64,000 nt of DNA from Promicromonospora sp. AC04 (GTDB taxonomy: Bacteria; Actinomycetota; Actinomycetes; Actinomycetales; Cellulomonadaceae). The DNA is taken from positions 62,001 to 126,000 of the forward strand of contig NZ_QBUG01000014.1 of the NCBI RefSeq assembly GCF_003058225.1, in the 5' to 3' direction. Position 1 is the stretch's first letter. The number at the start of each line of letters is the position of its first letter. The position numbers and the translations under genes are program-made. Below, piece by piece: positions 16,767-25,981 of this stretch. The notes under the pieces are model-generated. The model was not told the origin of the DNA. It saw nothing but the letters and a program-made list of their open reading frames with translations, and did not search any database.

Positions 16767-19304
16767 GTGCGCGGAGACGGCGGTCAGGACATGTTGCGGA
16801 CCTTCGACCTCGCGGAGCTCGAGTGGACCGTGCGCCTGTCGAGCGCACCGGACGCGTGCGGAGCCGGCGCGGCGCTGTCGGCCGACGAGCTCGCGTCCGT
16901 GCGCGCGGGGATCCCGGCGCGGGTCCCCGGCAACGTGCACGACGACCTGCTGCGTGCGGGGATCATCCCCGATCCCTATCGGGACGACGCCGTGAACGGG
17001 CTGGCCTGGATCGGGGAGGGCGACTGGACGTACGAGGCGCTGCTCCCGGACGGGGTCGTAGACGCCGGCGGTCGCGAGAGGGCGGAGCTGGTCTTCGAAG
17101 GCCTCCAGACCGTCGCCGTCGTCGAGATCGACGGCGTGCCGGTCGCGCACACGGAGAACATGCATCGGCGGCACGAGGTCGACGTGACCGGGCTGATCTC
17201 GCCGGACGGATCGCGGATCAGCGTGGGATTCGCCTCGGCGGCACGTGTCATGCGGGAGAGGGAGGCGGCGGATCCCGGTGGCCCGCTGCCCTACGACTGG
17301 GCCTACCCCTACAACAGGCTGCGCACGATGGCCTCCAGCGTCGGCTGGGACTGGGCGCCGACGCTCGTCAGCGCAGGGATCTGGCGGCCGGCCAGGCTGG
17401 AGGTGTGGCAGGGCGTGCGTCTCCGGTCGCACGTGCGCACCTCGCTCGCGCCCGACCTGACCGACGGGGAGCTGATCGTCGACGTGGAGCTCGCCGCGGC
17501 CGGGGACGCCGTCGCCCACGAGAAGGTCGACATCCGCCTGGGGGACCGGACCTGGACGATCCCGGTCGACGGCGCGACCTCGGTCCGCCTGCCCGTGGCC
17601 GCGCCCGAGCTCTGGTTTCCGCGCGGTCACGGTGACCCCGTCCTGCACGAGGTGGTGATCGGGGTCGCGGGCACGGGAACGTACGAGCGGCATCGTGTCG
17701 CCTTCCGCCATGTCGCGCTCGACACGACGGCCGACGAGTGGGGCACGAGGTTCGGCGTCGTCGTCAACGGGATCGCCGTGCAGGCACGGGGGGCGAACTG
17801 GATCCCCCAGGACCTGTTGATGTCGCGCGTGGACGAACAGCGCTGCGTCGGGCTCGTGCGTGAGGCAGTCGCCGCGAACATGACGATGCTGCGCGTCTGG
17901 GGCGGCGGCGTCTACGAGCAGGACGCCTTCTACCGCGCCTGCGACGAGGCTGGGCTCCTCGTCTGGCAGGACTTCGCCTTCGCCTGCGCGGCCTATCCCG
18001 AGGAGGAGCCGCTGCGGGCGGAGGTGGAGGCCGAAGCCCGAGAGCAGGTGCGGCGCCTTGCCGCGCACCCGAGCGTCGTCCTCTGGAACGGCTCCAACGA
18101 GTGCCTGCAGGGATGGGACGACTGGGGATGGCCCGAGCAGGTCGGCACGCGCACCTGGGGCGAGTCGTACTACCGGCGGCTGCTTCCTCAGATCGTCGCG
18201 GAGGAAGGATGCGGAACGCCCTACGTCCCGTCGAGCCCGTTCTCGTCGTCCCCCGGCGTTGCCCCCAACGTCGACGGCGAGGGGACTGTGCACCTCTGGG
18301 ACCAGTGGAACCTGCTCGACCACACGACCTATCGCGATCATGTCCCGCGCTTCGTCGCCGAGCTCGGTCACCAGGCGCCGCCGGCCTGGGCCACGCTCAG
18401 GGCGGCGCTCACCCGGATGCCTGGCAGAGGCGACGATGCGCAGCTCGACCACCGGCAGCGGCAGACCGGCGGGATGAGACATCTCGTCCGCCGGCTCGAC
18501 GGACACGTACCGGAGCCCGATGCGCTCCTCGACGACCTGGACGACTGGCTGTGGGCGACGCAGCTCCAGCAGGCGGAGGCCCTGCGCGTCGCGGCGGAGC
18601 ACCTGCGCGGCAGGTGGCCGCGGACGACGGGCCTGCTGGTCTGGCAGCTGGGCGACGCCTGGCCGGGCATCTCCTGGTCGGTCGTCGACCACGCCGGACG
18701 GCGCAAGCCCTCCTGGTACGCCCTGCGCCGCGCCTTCGCGCCGCGCGCGGTCTCGCTCCAGCCGATCGACGGATCCGCGTACGTCGTCCTCGTCAACGAC
18801 ACGGACGAGCCGTGGCAGGCGCAGGTCGCCCTGCGCCGCGTGCACGTGGTCGACGGCGAGCTCGCGGCCGAGCTGCTCGAGGTGACGGTGCCGGCGCGGG
18901 ACACCGTCCGCCGACGCCTCGGGCCGGAGGTTGCGCTTCCGCACCGGAGACGGGAAGAGGTGCTCGTCGCCGATGTCGGCGAGCTGCGCGCGACGATGGT
19001 GCTGTGCCGGCCCGACGGCGTGCGGTGGGCGGCGCCCCGCCCCGCGGTCCGCGCCGTGCGCGACGCCGACGGCTGGGACGTGACCGTCGAAGCGGACGTG
19101 CTGCTCGCCGACGTGTCCGTCATGGCCGACCGCGTCTCACCCGAGGCGAGTGCGGACGACCAGCTCCGCACGCTCCTTCCCGGCGAGAGCACGACCTTCC
19201 GCATCCTCCACGGCGGCCCGACGCCCAGGCCCGATCACACCGATCCGTCCGCCTGGTCGGTGCGCCCCCTGCTCCGAACGAGAAACGACCTATGGCACCG
19301 ATGA
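16767..19304 (+). CDS. Beta-mannosidase, GH2
   Basis: 845 residues. An N-terminal sugar-binding sandwich (PARVPGNVHDDLLRAGIIPDPY) is characteristic of beta-mannosidases. RGANWIPQDLLMSRV and MLRVWGGGVYEQDAFYRACDEAGLLVWQDF lead to VVLWNGSNE, where the last Glu is the acid/base. The enzyme removes non-reducing beta-mannose, as at the branch mannose of the N-glycan core or in mannan fragments. No signal peptide is seen, so it is cytosolic. The GTG at 16767 has GAGG upstream; ATG at 16791 is an alternative. It follows the fucosidase stop by 1 nt and overlaps the GH3 start. Confidence 0.9.
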   Translation: MRGDGGQDMLRTFDLAELEWTVRLSSAPDACGAGAALSADELASVRAGIPARVPGNVHDDLLRAGIIPDPYRDDAVNGLAWIGEGDWTYEALLPDGVVDAGGRERAELVFEGLQTVAVVEIDGVPVAHTENMHRRHEVDVTGLISPDGSRISVGFASAARVMREREAADPGGPLPYDWAYPYNRLRTMASSVGWDWAPTLVSAGIWRPARLEVWQGVRLRSHVRTSLAPDLTDGELIVDVELAAAGDAVAHEKVDIRLGDRTWTIPVDGATSVRLPVAAPELWFPRGHGDPVLHEVVIGVAGTGTYERHRVAFRHVALDTTADEWGTRFGVVVNGIAVQARGANWIPQDLLMSRVDEQRCVGLVREAVAANMTMLRVWGGGVYEQDAFYRACDEAGLLVWQDFAFACAAYPEEEPLRAEVEAEAREQVRRLAAHPSVVLWNGSNECLQGWDDWGWPEQVGTRTWGESYYRRLLPQIVAEEGCGTPYVPSSPFSSSPGVAPNVDGEGTVHLWDQWNLLDHTTYRDHVPRFVAELGHQAPPAWATLRAALTRMPGRGDDAQLDHRQRQTGGMRHLVRRLDGHVPEPDALLDDLDDWLWATQLQQAEALRVAAEHLRGRWPRTTGLLVWQLGDAWPGISWSVVDHAGRRKPSWYALRRAFAPRAVSLQPIDGSAYVVLVNDTDEPWQAQVALRRVHVVDGELAAELLEVTVPARDTVRRRLGPEVALPHRRREEVLVADVGELRATMVLCRPDGVRWAAPRPAVRAVRDADGWDVTVEADVLLADVSVMADRVSPEASADDQLRTLLPGESTTFRILHGGPTPRPDHTDPSAWSVRPLLRTRNDLWHR

Positions 19305-21544
19305 CACCTTCGCCGCCGCGGGCTCGCTCCGCCGTGGAGTCCGCCGTTGAAGCGCGGGCCCTGACAGCCGGCATGACCCTTCGGGAGAAGGTCGGACAGC
19401 TCAACCAGCGGCTGCTCGGCTGGCAGTGCGTCGAGCGGGTCGGCGGGCGCTGGCGGACGACGCCGACGCTGCACGAGGAGGTCGAGCGCTGGGGCGGGCT
19501 CGGTGCGCTGTACGGGCTCTTCCGCGCGGACGCGTGGTCCGGGCGCGACTGGAACAACGGCGTGCGGCCGGAGGAGCGGGCCGAGGTCGCCGAGATGGTG
19601 GTGGCGGAGGTTCGCTCGGCATCCCGGCACGGCATCGGCCCCCTGCTCGTCGAGGAGGCCCCGCACGGGCATCAGGCCCTGGGAGCGGGGTTGCTGCCCG
19701 TGAACCTCGCCGTGGGCGCGACCTGGGACGAGGGTCTGTACGCCGAGGCGGCCGCGGCGGTGGCGTCCGGCCTGCGCGCGGACGGTGTACACCTTGCGCT
19801 CGTCTCGGCGCTCGACCTCCTGCGGGACCCGCGCTGGGGTCGTGCGGAGGAGTGTTACGGCGAGGTGCCCGCGCTCGCGGCGGCCATGACCTCCGCCGTC
19901 GTGACGGGCATGCAGGGCGGCGGCCGATCTCGCCTCCTCGACGGGTCGGGCGTGGGGATCGTGCTCAAGCACTTCGCCGCTCAGGGCGAGGGCGTCGGCG
20001 GACGCAACGGGCACTCCGCGCAGATCGGCAGCCGAGACCTCCAGGAGCTGCACCTGCCGGCGGCCCTGGCGGGCGTGGCGGCGGGTGCGGTCGGGATCAT
20101 GGCGGCCTACAACGACATCGACGGCGTGCCCTGCGTCGCCAACGCGCCGTTGCTGACGGGGCTGTTGCGGGACGGCTGGGGTTTCGACGGGATAGTCATG
20201 GCCGACGGGCTGGCCGTCGACCGCATCGTCGAGCAGGTCGGCTCGCCCCTGTCGGCTGCCGCCACGGCACTCCGGTCCGGCGTCGACCTCTCGCTGTGGG
20301 ACAGGTCCTTCGCCCGGCTCGAGGAGGCGGTGGCCCTCCGGCCCGACCTGGAGCGCGTCGTGGACCGCGCCTGCGAGCGGGTGCTCGCCGTGAAGGGGCA
20401 GCTCGGTCTCCTGCCGGGAGCGCCGCGCCCGGCGCCCGCGGCCGAGCGCGCGCGGGAGACCGCTGTGCTCTCGCAGTGGATCGCCACCCGCTCGGTCGTG
20501 CTGCTCCCCGGCACCGGCGAGGACCGCGCCCGCGAGGCACTGCCCGTGCGCGGCCCCGGCGAGTGGGTGGTCACGGGACCGCGTGCACATGACGTCGAGG
20601 CCATGCTGGGGGACTACGTCCCGCCGCTCGCAGAGGAGGAGCGGGTGAGCATAGCCGCCGCCCTGGTGGCGGAGTCCCTCGGGTCGGAGGCATCGTTCGC
20701 CGCAGTCGACGCGGACGACGTCAGCGCGCTCGCGGCTGCGACGGGCGTGGTCGTCGTCCTCGGGGGGTCGAGCCACCGCCCCTACGGCGCTGCCTTCGCG
20801 GACAACGGGGCGAGCGCGGGACAGACGGCGGCGGACTGCGGCGAGGGAGTCGACCTGTCCTCGCCCACACTGCCGGACGGGCAGGTGGAGATGCTGTCCC
20901 GGGTGCGCCGGGCGGCCGGGGGGCCGGTCGTCGCCGTCGTCCTGGCGGGCCGCCCGTACGTCCTGAGCGAGGTCGCTCGTCTGGCGGACGTGATCCTGCT
21001 GGCCTTCTACCCGGGGCCGCACGGCGGGCGGGCCGTCGCCGACCTGGTCCTCGGGCGCACCCAGCCGGTCGGCAGGCTTCCCGTCACCATGCCGTCGGCG
21101 CCGGGCGCGATCCCCGTGCGGGCCGACGAGCGTCTGGGCGCCGGCGATGTCTATCGCGATGTGGCGGAGCCGGTCCTGTGGCCCGTGGGCGCCGGCGGCG
21201 GATACGGCCGGGTCGACGGCGTCCAGGTGACGGCGCTGCGCCGGGCGGACGTCGTCGTGGTCGAGCTCGAGGGGCACGTGGCCGAGGGCGAGTGGCCGGC
21301 CGAGGAGCTGGCACACGTGCGGGCCCTGCGGCGCGGGGGACACGCCTGGCCGCGCGCCGAGCTCGTCGCGTGGCGGCGGATCAGAGCCGCTCAGGGCACG
21401 CGGTTCCGCGAGCACCTGGAGATCCCGCTGCGCGACGTCTTCCTGCCGCCCGCCGAGCTCGCGCCCCTCGCTCGGGCGACGACCGACCTGGTGGTCACCC
21501 TCGGCTCGGCGCGCGTGACGCTCACCCTCGCCGACGAAGCCTGA
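19292..21544 (+). CDS. GH3 family glycosidase (beta-glucosidase/xylosidase-like)
   Basis: 750 residues. The barrel contains LLVEEAPHGHQALG, LKHFAAQGEGVGGRNGHS, MAAYNDIDGVPCVAN and GWGFDGIVMADGLAVDRI, whose ADG Asp is the expected nucleophile. A second GH3 domain holds VVVVLGGSSHRPYG and DVILLAFYPGPHGGRAVADLVLGRTQPVGRLPVT. KHF is followed by AAQG rather than the GHG of N-acetylglucosaminidases, so beta-glucosidase or xylosidase-like specificity is likelier, though the context would suit release of N-glycan core sugars. ATG at 19292 or at 19301 (ATGA coupling to the GH2 stop) are both possible. Cytosolic. Confidence 0.88.
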   Translation: MAPMTPSPPRARSAVESAVEARALTAGMTLREKVGQLNQRLLGWQCVERVGGRWRTTPTLHEEVERWGGLGALYGLFRADAWSGRDWNNGVRPEERAEVAEMVVAEVRSASRHGIGPLLVEEAPHGHQALGAGLLPVNLAVGATWDEGLYAEAAAAVASGLRADGVHLALVSALDLLRDPRWGRAEECYGEVPALAAAMTSAVVTGMQGGGRSRLLDGSGVGIVLKHFAAQGEGVGGRNGHSAQIGSRDLQELHLPAALAGVAAGAVGIMAAYNDIDGVPCVANAPLLTGLLRDGWGFDGIVMADGLAVDRIVEQVGSPLSAAATALRSGVDLSLWDRSFARLEEAVALRPDLERVVDRACERVLAVKGQLGLLPGAPRPAPAAERARETAVLSQWIATRSVVLLPGTGEDRAREALPVRGPGEWVVTGPRAHDVEAMLGDYVPPLAEEERVSIAAALVAESLGSEASFAAVDADDVSALAAATGVVVVLGGSSHRPYGAAFADNGASAGQTAADCGEGVDLSSPTLPDGQVEMLSRVRRAAGGPVVAVVLAGRPYVLSEVARLADVILLAFYPGPHGGRAVADLVLGRTQPVGRLPVTMPSAPGAIPVRADERLGAGDVYRDVAEPVLWPVGAGGGYGRVDGVQVTALRRADVVVVELEGHVAEGEWPAEELAHVRALRRGGHAWPRAELVAWRRIRAAQGTRFREHLEIPLRDVFLPPAELAPLARATTDLVVTLGSARVTLTLADEA

Positions 21545-21572
21545 AGACGATGCCTGAAGACGATGCCTGAAG
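21534..21572. repeat. 13-bp unit repeated three times at the GH3/GH38 junction
   Basis: Units 21534-21546, 21547-21559 and 21560-21572 (ACGATGCCTGAAG; the first has A for T) start inside the last codons of the GH3 gene. The third unit merges into the GGAGG ribosome site of the GH38 gene. Recent slippage duplication is likely; it lengthens the gap from overlap to 37 bp. Confidence 0.8.
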
Positions 21573-21581
21573 GAGGCGCGG

Positions 21582-24500
21582 ATGGCCCTCGAACCGGATG
21601 ACGTGACGCTCGGACGCCTGCGGCGATTCGTCGACGAACGTCTCACGCCGGCGCTCGACACGGACCGGCTGCCGGTGCGTGCGCTCGCCTGGTCGCGCCC
21701 CGGCGAGCCCCCCGCCGTCTCCGAGGTGCTCGCCCTGTCCGAGGATGACCTCGCCGAGGTCGCCCTCGGCCAGCAGTGGGGAGAGCCGTGGTCGACCACG
21801 TGGCTGAGTCTCCGCGCGGACGTCCCCGTGGCGTGGGCGGGTCAGGAGGACCAGGTCGACGTGGTGGTCGACCTCGGGTTCACCCGGGACACGCCGGGGT
21901 TCCAGGCCGAGGGCACGGCGCGCGACACCGCCGGTCGTGTGCTCAAGGGCATCTCGCCGCGCAACAGGCACGTTCCCCTGAGTCTCCTGCTCGAGCGCGA
22001 TCCGGTCGCGGCCCGGCGATGGCGCGCGGGCGAGGCGCCGTTCCCCGTGCGGCTCTGGGTGGAGGCTGCGGCGAACCCCGTGCTGGATCCGGACTTCGTG
22101 TTCGCGCCCACGGAGCTCGGGGATCCCGAGACGCTTCCGGCCCGGCATCAGTACCGGTGGGGCGAGTTCGTCGTGCGTCGGCGGCACCCTCAGGCATGGG
22201 CGCTGTGGCGTGATCTCGCCGTGCTCAGGGAACAGCGCGAGACGTTGCCGGCGTCGGACCTCCGCCGTGGGCGCATCCTGCGCGCCGTCGCCCGTGCGCT
22301 CGACCTCGTGCAGATCTCGTCGCCCGCCGCCGTGCGCTCGACGGCGGGGGCTGCGCGCGAGGCGCTCGCGCCCGTCCTGACGGAGCCCGCCGCACAGGTC
22401 GGGCATCACGTCGTGGCCGTCGGGCACGCGCACATCGACTCGGCGTGGTTGTGGCCGTTCCGCGAGACCCGGCGCAAGGTGGTGCGCACGTACGCGAACG
22501 CCCTGGCCCTGCTGCGGGAGTATCCCGAGACGACCTTCGCCACGTCGTCCGCGCAGCACCTGGCCTGGGTGAAGGAGGCGGAGCCCGAGCTGTTCGAGCG
22601 CATAGTGGCCGCCGTCCGCGAAGGGCGGTTCGTCCCGGTGGGCGGCATGTGGGTCGAGTCGGACACCATGCTCCCGGGCGGGGAGTCGATGGTGCGCCAG
22701 TTCGTCGAGGGCGTCTCCTGGATGGAGGCGGAGCTGGGAGTGCGGTGCCGCGGCGTCTGGCTGCCGGACTCGTTCGGGTACTCCGCGGCCCTTCCGCAGA
22801 TCGCGCGTGCGGCCGGCCTGCGCTGGCTGCTCACGCAGAAGCTGTCCTGGAACGACACCAACCGCATGCCGCACCACACCTTCTGGTGGGAGGGCATCGA
22901 CGGCTCGCAGGTGCTCACCCACTTCCCTCCGGTGGACAACTACAACAGCGACCTCGCTCCGCGGCAGCTCGCGCACGCCGAGACCAACGTCGCGGACTCC
23001 GATCCCGTGTCGGCGAGCGTCTCGCTCGCGCCGAGCGGATGGGGGGACGGCGGGGGCGGTCCCACGCGCGAGCACGCGGAGAGCGCTCGCCGGCTGTCGG
23101 GCCTTGCGGGAACACCCGCCGTGTCATGGGGCACACCCGAGGACTTCTTCACCGACGTCGAGCGGCGCGCCTCGGAGACGAGCGAGCAGGGCGCACCCCT
23201 CGGAACCTGGTCCGGGGAGATGCCCTTGGAGCTCCACCGGGGGATCTTCACCTCCCAGCACAGGACGAAGGAGGGCAACCGCCGGTGCGAGTCGCTGCTG
23301 CACGAGGCCGAGCTGTGGTCGGCCGTCGCGTCGCTGCGCTGCGGGGTTCCCTACCCGCTGGAGGATCTCCGTGAGCTGTGGCGTGTGGTCCTGCTCCACC
23401 AGTTCCACGACGTGCTGCCGGGTACGTCGATCGCCTGGGTCTACCACGAGGTCGAACGTGCGCACGCTCGGGTGGCGAAACGGTGCGAGGAGCTCGTCTC
23501 ACATGCCCTGCGGGTGCTGGCGGGATCCTCGGACGGGCAGGGCGGAGACCTGAGGGTGAACTCCGGCCCCGTCGTGCTCGACGGCGTCGCCCCCTTCTCC
23601 GCGGGTGCAGTGCGGGAGGCTCAGCCCGCCCGTGCGAGCCGTTCCCACGATCTCTGGGTCCTGGAGGACTTGTCCGTGCGGGTCGAGGTCGATGCCCGCG
23701 GACACGTGGTCGCCCTGGTCGACCGGTCCAGCGGGCGCGACGCGATCGGGCCGGCCGGACCGGGAAACGTGGCCTCGCTGCACCGCGACCTGCCCAACCG
23801 CTGGGACGCGTGGGACATCGACGCGCACCACGACCGCGTCGTCCGGGACTTCCCGGAGGCGAGGGTGCGCGCACAGGACCACACGGTGATCGTCGAGCGC
23901 GACCTGCCGCGGGCGCGTCTCGTGCAGCGCCTGGAGCTCGACCGCGGTGCGCTCCGGGTGACGACGGAGGTCGACTGGCATGCGCAGGAGGAGCTCCTGA
24001 CGCTGTCGTGGCCGTGGGACCTGCGCGCCGACGACATCGCCGCCGAGACCCAGTTCGGGCACGTTCGGCGGCCGCTGCATCGCAACACCACCTGGCAGAG
24101 CGCACGCTTCGTCGACGCGGCTCATCGCTGGGTGCACGTGGGCGAGCCCGGCTTCGGCGTCGCCGTCGCCAATCACGTCACGCACGGGTACGACGCCGCG
24201 CGGACGACCCGCCCCGACGGCGGCACCACGACGCGCCTGCGGATCCACCTGCTGCGCGGGCCGCGGTATCCCGACCCGCGCGCCGACGAGGGCAGCCATG
24301 TGTTCGTCCATCTCCTGCGACCCGGCGCGACCGTCGCCGACGCGATCGGCGACGGTCTGGCGCTCGCGCTGCCGTTGCGTGCGGTCCCCGGACCGGCGGA
24401 CCCGGCACTGTTCGCTCCGCTCGTGCGGATCGAGGGCGAGGGGATCGTCGTCGACACCGTCAAGCTGGCCGAGGACGGCAGCGGTGAGCTCGTCGTCCGG

Positions 24501-24725
24501 CTGCACGAGGCATGGGGGACCCGGGCGACCGGCAGGATCGAGGTCGACCTCCCCGGGCTCACCCTGATGACCACTGACCTGCACGAGCACCCCCTCGCAC
24601 CGGGCGACTCGGACGGCAGCCTCGACTTCCTCCCCGACGCTGCGCCCGGAGCGGAGCGCAGCGGCGCGAACCTGACGCTGCGTCCGTTCGGCATCGTCAC
24701 CCTGAGGGCGTGCAGGTCGCGGTGA
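21582..24725 (+). CDS. Alpha-mannosidase, GH38
   Basis: 1047 residues, normal for bacterial GH38. The catalytic core opens with VGHAHIDSAWLWPFRET, whose HxD binds zinc, followed by GRFVPVGGMWVESDTMLPGGES and VWLPDSFGYSAALPQI, where the Asp is the nucleophile/zinc ligand; LLHQFHDVLPGTSI supplies the last zinc His. C-terminal beta domains follow. It hydrolyses alpha-linked mannose from imported oligosaccharides; no signal peptide is visible. GGAGG sits before the ATG. It is the last gene of the glycan operon and meets the convergent lacI-type gene after 62 bp, where GCCGCC (24742) and GGCGGC (24760) could form a weak terminator stem. Confidence 0.93.
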   Translation: MALEPDDVTLGRLRRFVDERLTPALDTDRLPVRALAWSRPGEPPAVSEVLALSEDDLAEVALGQQWGEPWSTTWLSLRADVPVAWAGQEDQVDVVVDLGFTRDTPGFQAEGTARDTAGRVLKGISPRNRHVPLSLLLERDPVAARRWRAGEAPFPVRLWVEAAANPVLDPDFVFAPTELGDPETLPARHQYRWGEFVVRRRHPQAWALWRDLAVLREQRETLPASDLRRGRILRAVARALDLVQISSPAAVRSTAGAAREALAPVLTEPAAQVGHHVVAVGHAHIDSAWLWPFRETRRKVVRTYANALALLREYPETTFATSSAQHLAWVKEAEPELFERIVAAVREGRFVPVGGMWVESDTMLPGGESMVRQFVEGVSWMEAELGVRCRGVWLPDSFGYSAALPQIARAAGLRWLLTQKLSWNDTNRMPHHTFWWEGIDGSQVLTHFPPVDNYNSDLAPRQLAHAETNVADSDPVSASVSLAPSGWGDGGGGPTREHAESARRLSGLAGTPAVSWGTPEDFFTDVERRASETSEQGAPLGTWSGEMPLELHRGIFTSQHRTKEGNRRCESLLHEAELWSAVASLRCGVPYPLEDLRELWRVVLLHQFHDVLPGTSIAWVYHEVERAHARVAKRCEELVSHALRVLAGSSDGQGGDLRVNSGPVVLDGVAPFSAGAVREAQPARASRSHDLWVLEDLSVRVEVDARGHVVALVDRSSGRDAIGPAGPGNVASLHRDLPNRWDAWDIDAHHDRVVRDFPEARVRAQDHTVIVERDLPRARLVQRLELDRGALRVTTEVDWHAQEELLTLSWPWDLRADDIAAETQFGHVRRPLHRNTTWQSARFVDAAHRWVHVGEPGFGVAVANHVTHGYDAARTTRPDGGTTTRLRIHLLRGPRYPDPRADEGSHVFVHLLRPGATVADAIGDGLALALPLRAVPGPADPALFAPLVRIEGEGIVVDTVKLAEDGSGELVVRLHEAWGTRATGRIEVDLPGLTLMTTDLHEHPLAPGDSDGSLDFLPDAAPGAERSGANLTLRPFGIVTLRACRSR

Positions 24726-24787
24726 AGCAGCCCGGTAGCCCGCCGCCGAGCGTGGTGACGGCGGCATGCTCGTCGAGCTGGTCCGGC

Positions 24788-25825
24788 TCACTTCGGTGGT
24801 GGCCCGGACGACTCCCTCACCACGAGCTGTACCGAGAGAGTCTCGCTCGGGACCCGCGGCCTGGAGCCGGCTGCGTCGTCGAGCAGTGCCATGAGCGTCT
24901 CGACGCTACGCTCGGCGAGCTGGCTGCGCGGGGTGCGGACGGTGGTGAGCGGGGGCGAGGTTCCCGCTGCGGCCGGCACGTCGTCGAAGCTCACGATCGA
25001 GATGTCGCGTGGCACGCGGACGCCGAGCTCGCGCGCGGCGGTCAGCGCGCCGAGGGCGACCTCGTCGGCGCCGATGAAGACCGCGGTCGGCCGCTCGGCC
25101 GCATCGACGCTCATGATCGACGAGAGCACCTCGTAGCCGAACGCTTCCGTGTAGTGCCCGCTGTACCGGAGCTGGGCGTCGGGGTCGAGGCCGGCGCCCA
25201 GCAGCGCGTCGCGCCAGCCTCTGCGGCGCTCGTGCACCGACGACAGGTCCTCGGGGCCCGTCGCGACCGCGATGCGCCGGTGTCCCTGCGACACCAGGTG
25301 CTTGGCCGCCTGCCAGCCGCCTGAGTAGTCGGCCACCGCTATGCGTGGTGCGTCGCCTGCCTCGTCGACCGCCTCGTCGACGAGTACCAGCGGGATCCGT
25401 GCCTCTGCGATGTGACGTACCGCGGGATCGCGGCGCCGCTCCGCGAGGTAGAGCACGCCCTCCGGTCTCAGCGCGAGCAGCCGGGCCACGGCGTCGGCGT
25501 CCGCGGGTGTCGCGCCACGCGCCGAGACGATGAGCGCGGTGTGTCCCTGGGCGCGCAACGACGCGGAGATGGTCTCCGCGATCGTGCCGTAGTACGCGTT
25601 CGCGAGGTCGGGCACCACCACGCCGACCAGTCCCGTCCGGTTGCCCGCGCTCCGGACCGGTGCCACGTAGCCCAGCTGCCGGATGGCCCGTTCCACGGTG
25701 GTGAGGGTCTCGCCGCGGAGGGTGAGCGTGCCGCGCAGGAACCTCGACACGGTCGACGGCGAGACGCCTGCTTCCGCCGCGACCGCCCGCAGGCTGACCC
25801 GCTCGACTGCGTTCTCATCGTCCAT
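24788..25825 (-). CDS. LacI family transcriptional repressor
   Basis: 345 residues. The N-terminal HTH with hinge helix reads SLRAVAAEAGVSPSTVSRFLRGTLTL. The periplasmic-binding-like core shows TGLVGVVVPDLANAYYGTIAETI, RRIAVATGPEDLSS, PTAVFIGADEVALGAL and ISIVSFDDVPAAAG. GGGAGG lies upstream of ATG 25825. It diverges from the second binding-protein gene with 156 bp between, where CG/GC-centred palindromes fit its operator. The effector is probably the sugar or nucleoside taken up by the neighbouring transporter. Confidence 0.93.
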   Translation of the reverse strand: MDDENAVERVSLRAVAAEAGVSPSTVSRFLRGTLTLRGETLTTVERAIRQLGYVAPVRSAGNRTGLVGVVVPDLANAYYGTIAETISASLRAQGHTALIVSARGATPADADAVARLLALRPEGVLYLAERRRDPAVRHIAEARIPLVLVDEAVDEAGDAPRIAVADYSGGWQAAKHLVSQGHRRIAVATGPEDLSSVHERRRGWRDALLGAGLDPDAQLRYSGHYTEAFGYEVLSSIMSVDAAERPTAVFIGADEVALGALTAARELGVRVPRDISIVSFDDVPAAAGTSPPLTTVRTPRSQLAERSVETLMALLDDAAGSRPRVPSETLSVQLVVRESSGPPPK

Positions 25826-25840
25826 GCCCAGCCTCCCTGG

Positions 25841-25854
25841 GTGTTGCGCAACAC
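25841..25854. promoter_or_regulatory. LacI-type operator GTGTTGCGCAACAC
   Basis: A perfect 14-bp palindrome 15 bp upstream of the repressor start. The TGCGCA core recurs at 25921-25926 beside the binding-protein side (GATGCGCAACG), and GTTGCG half-sites are also present on the opposite strand at 25933-25940. Two spaced operators would allow repression of both divergent promoters. Confidence 0.6.
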
Positions 25855-25872
25855 TGCGGCCGTCACAATCTC

Positions 25873-25900
25873 TTGCTGCCTTTTTCGGCTCAACTGTAAC
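25873..25900 (+). promoter_or_regulatory. Putative promoter TTGCTG-N16-TGTAAC for the second sugar operon
   Basis: A -35-like TTGCTG (25873-25878) and -10-like TGTAAC (25895-25900) lie between the two operator copies, in an unusually AT-rich patch. Transcription would begin near 25907, just before the second TGCGCA. Confidence 0.35.
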
Positions 25901-25981
25901 GTTCCTTTTACTTCGCACGATGCGCAACGAAACGCAACACGCACAGGATGGCGCGCAATCGAAGCCCGCGAGGAGAGCATC

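Noticed and set aside
19292-21544. GH3 beta-N-acetylglucosaminidase
   Set aside because: The KHFPGHG-type motif with its Asp-His dyad is missing; KHFAAQG-EGVGGRN resembles glucosidase/xylosidase-type GH3.
24742-24765. Intrinsic terminator between GH38 and lacI-type genes
   Set aside because: Only a 6-bp GC stem with a 12-nt loop and no U-tract; too weak to list as a separate feature.
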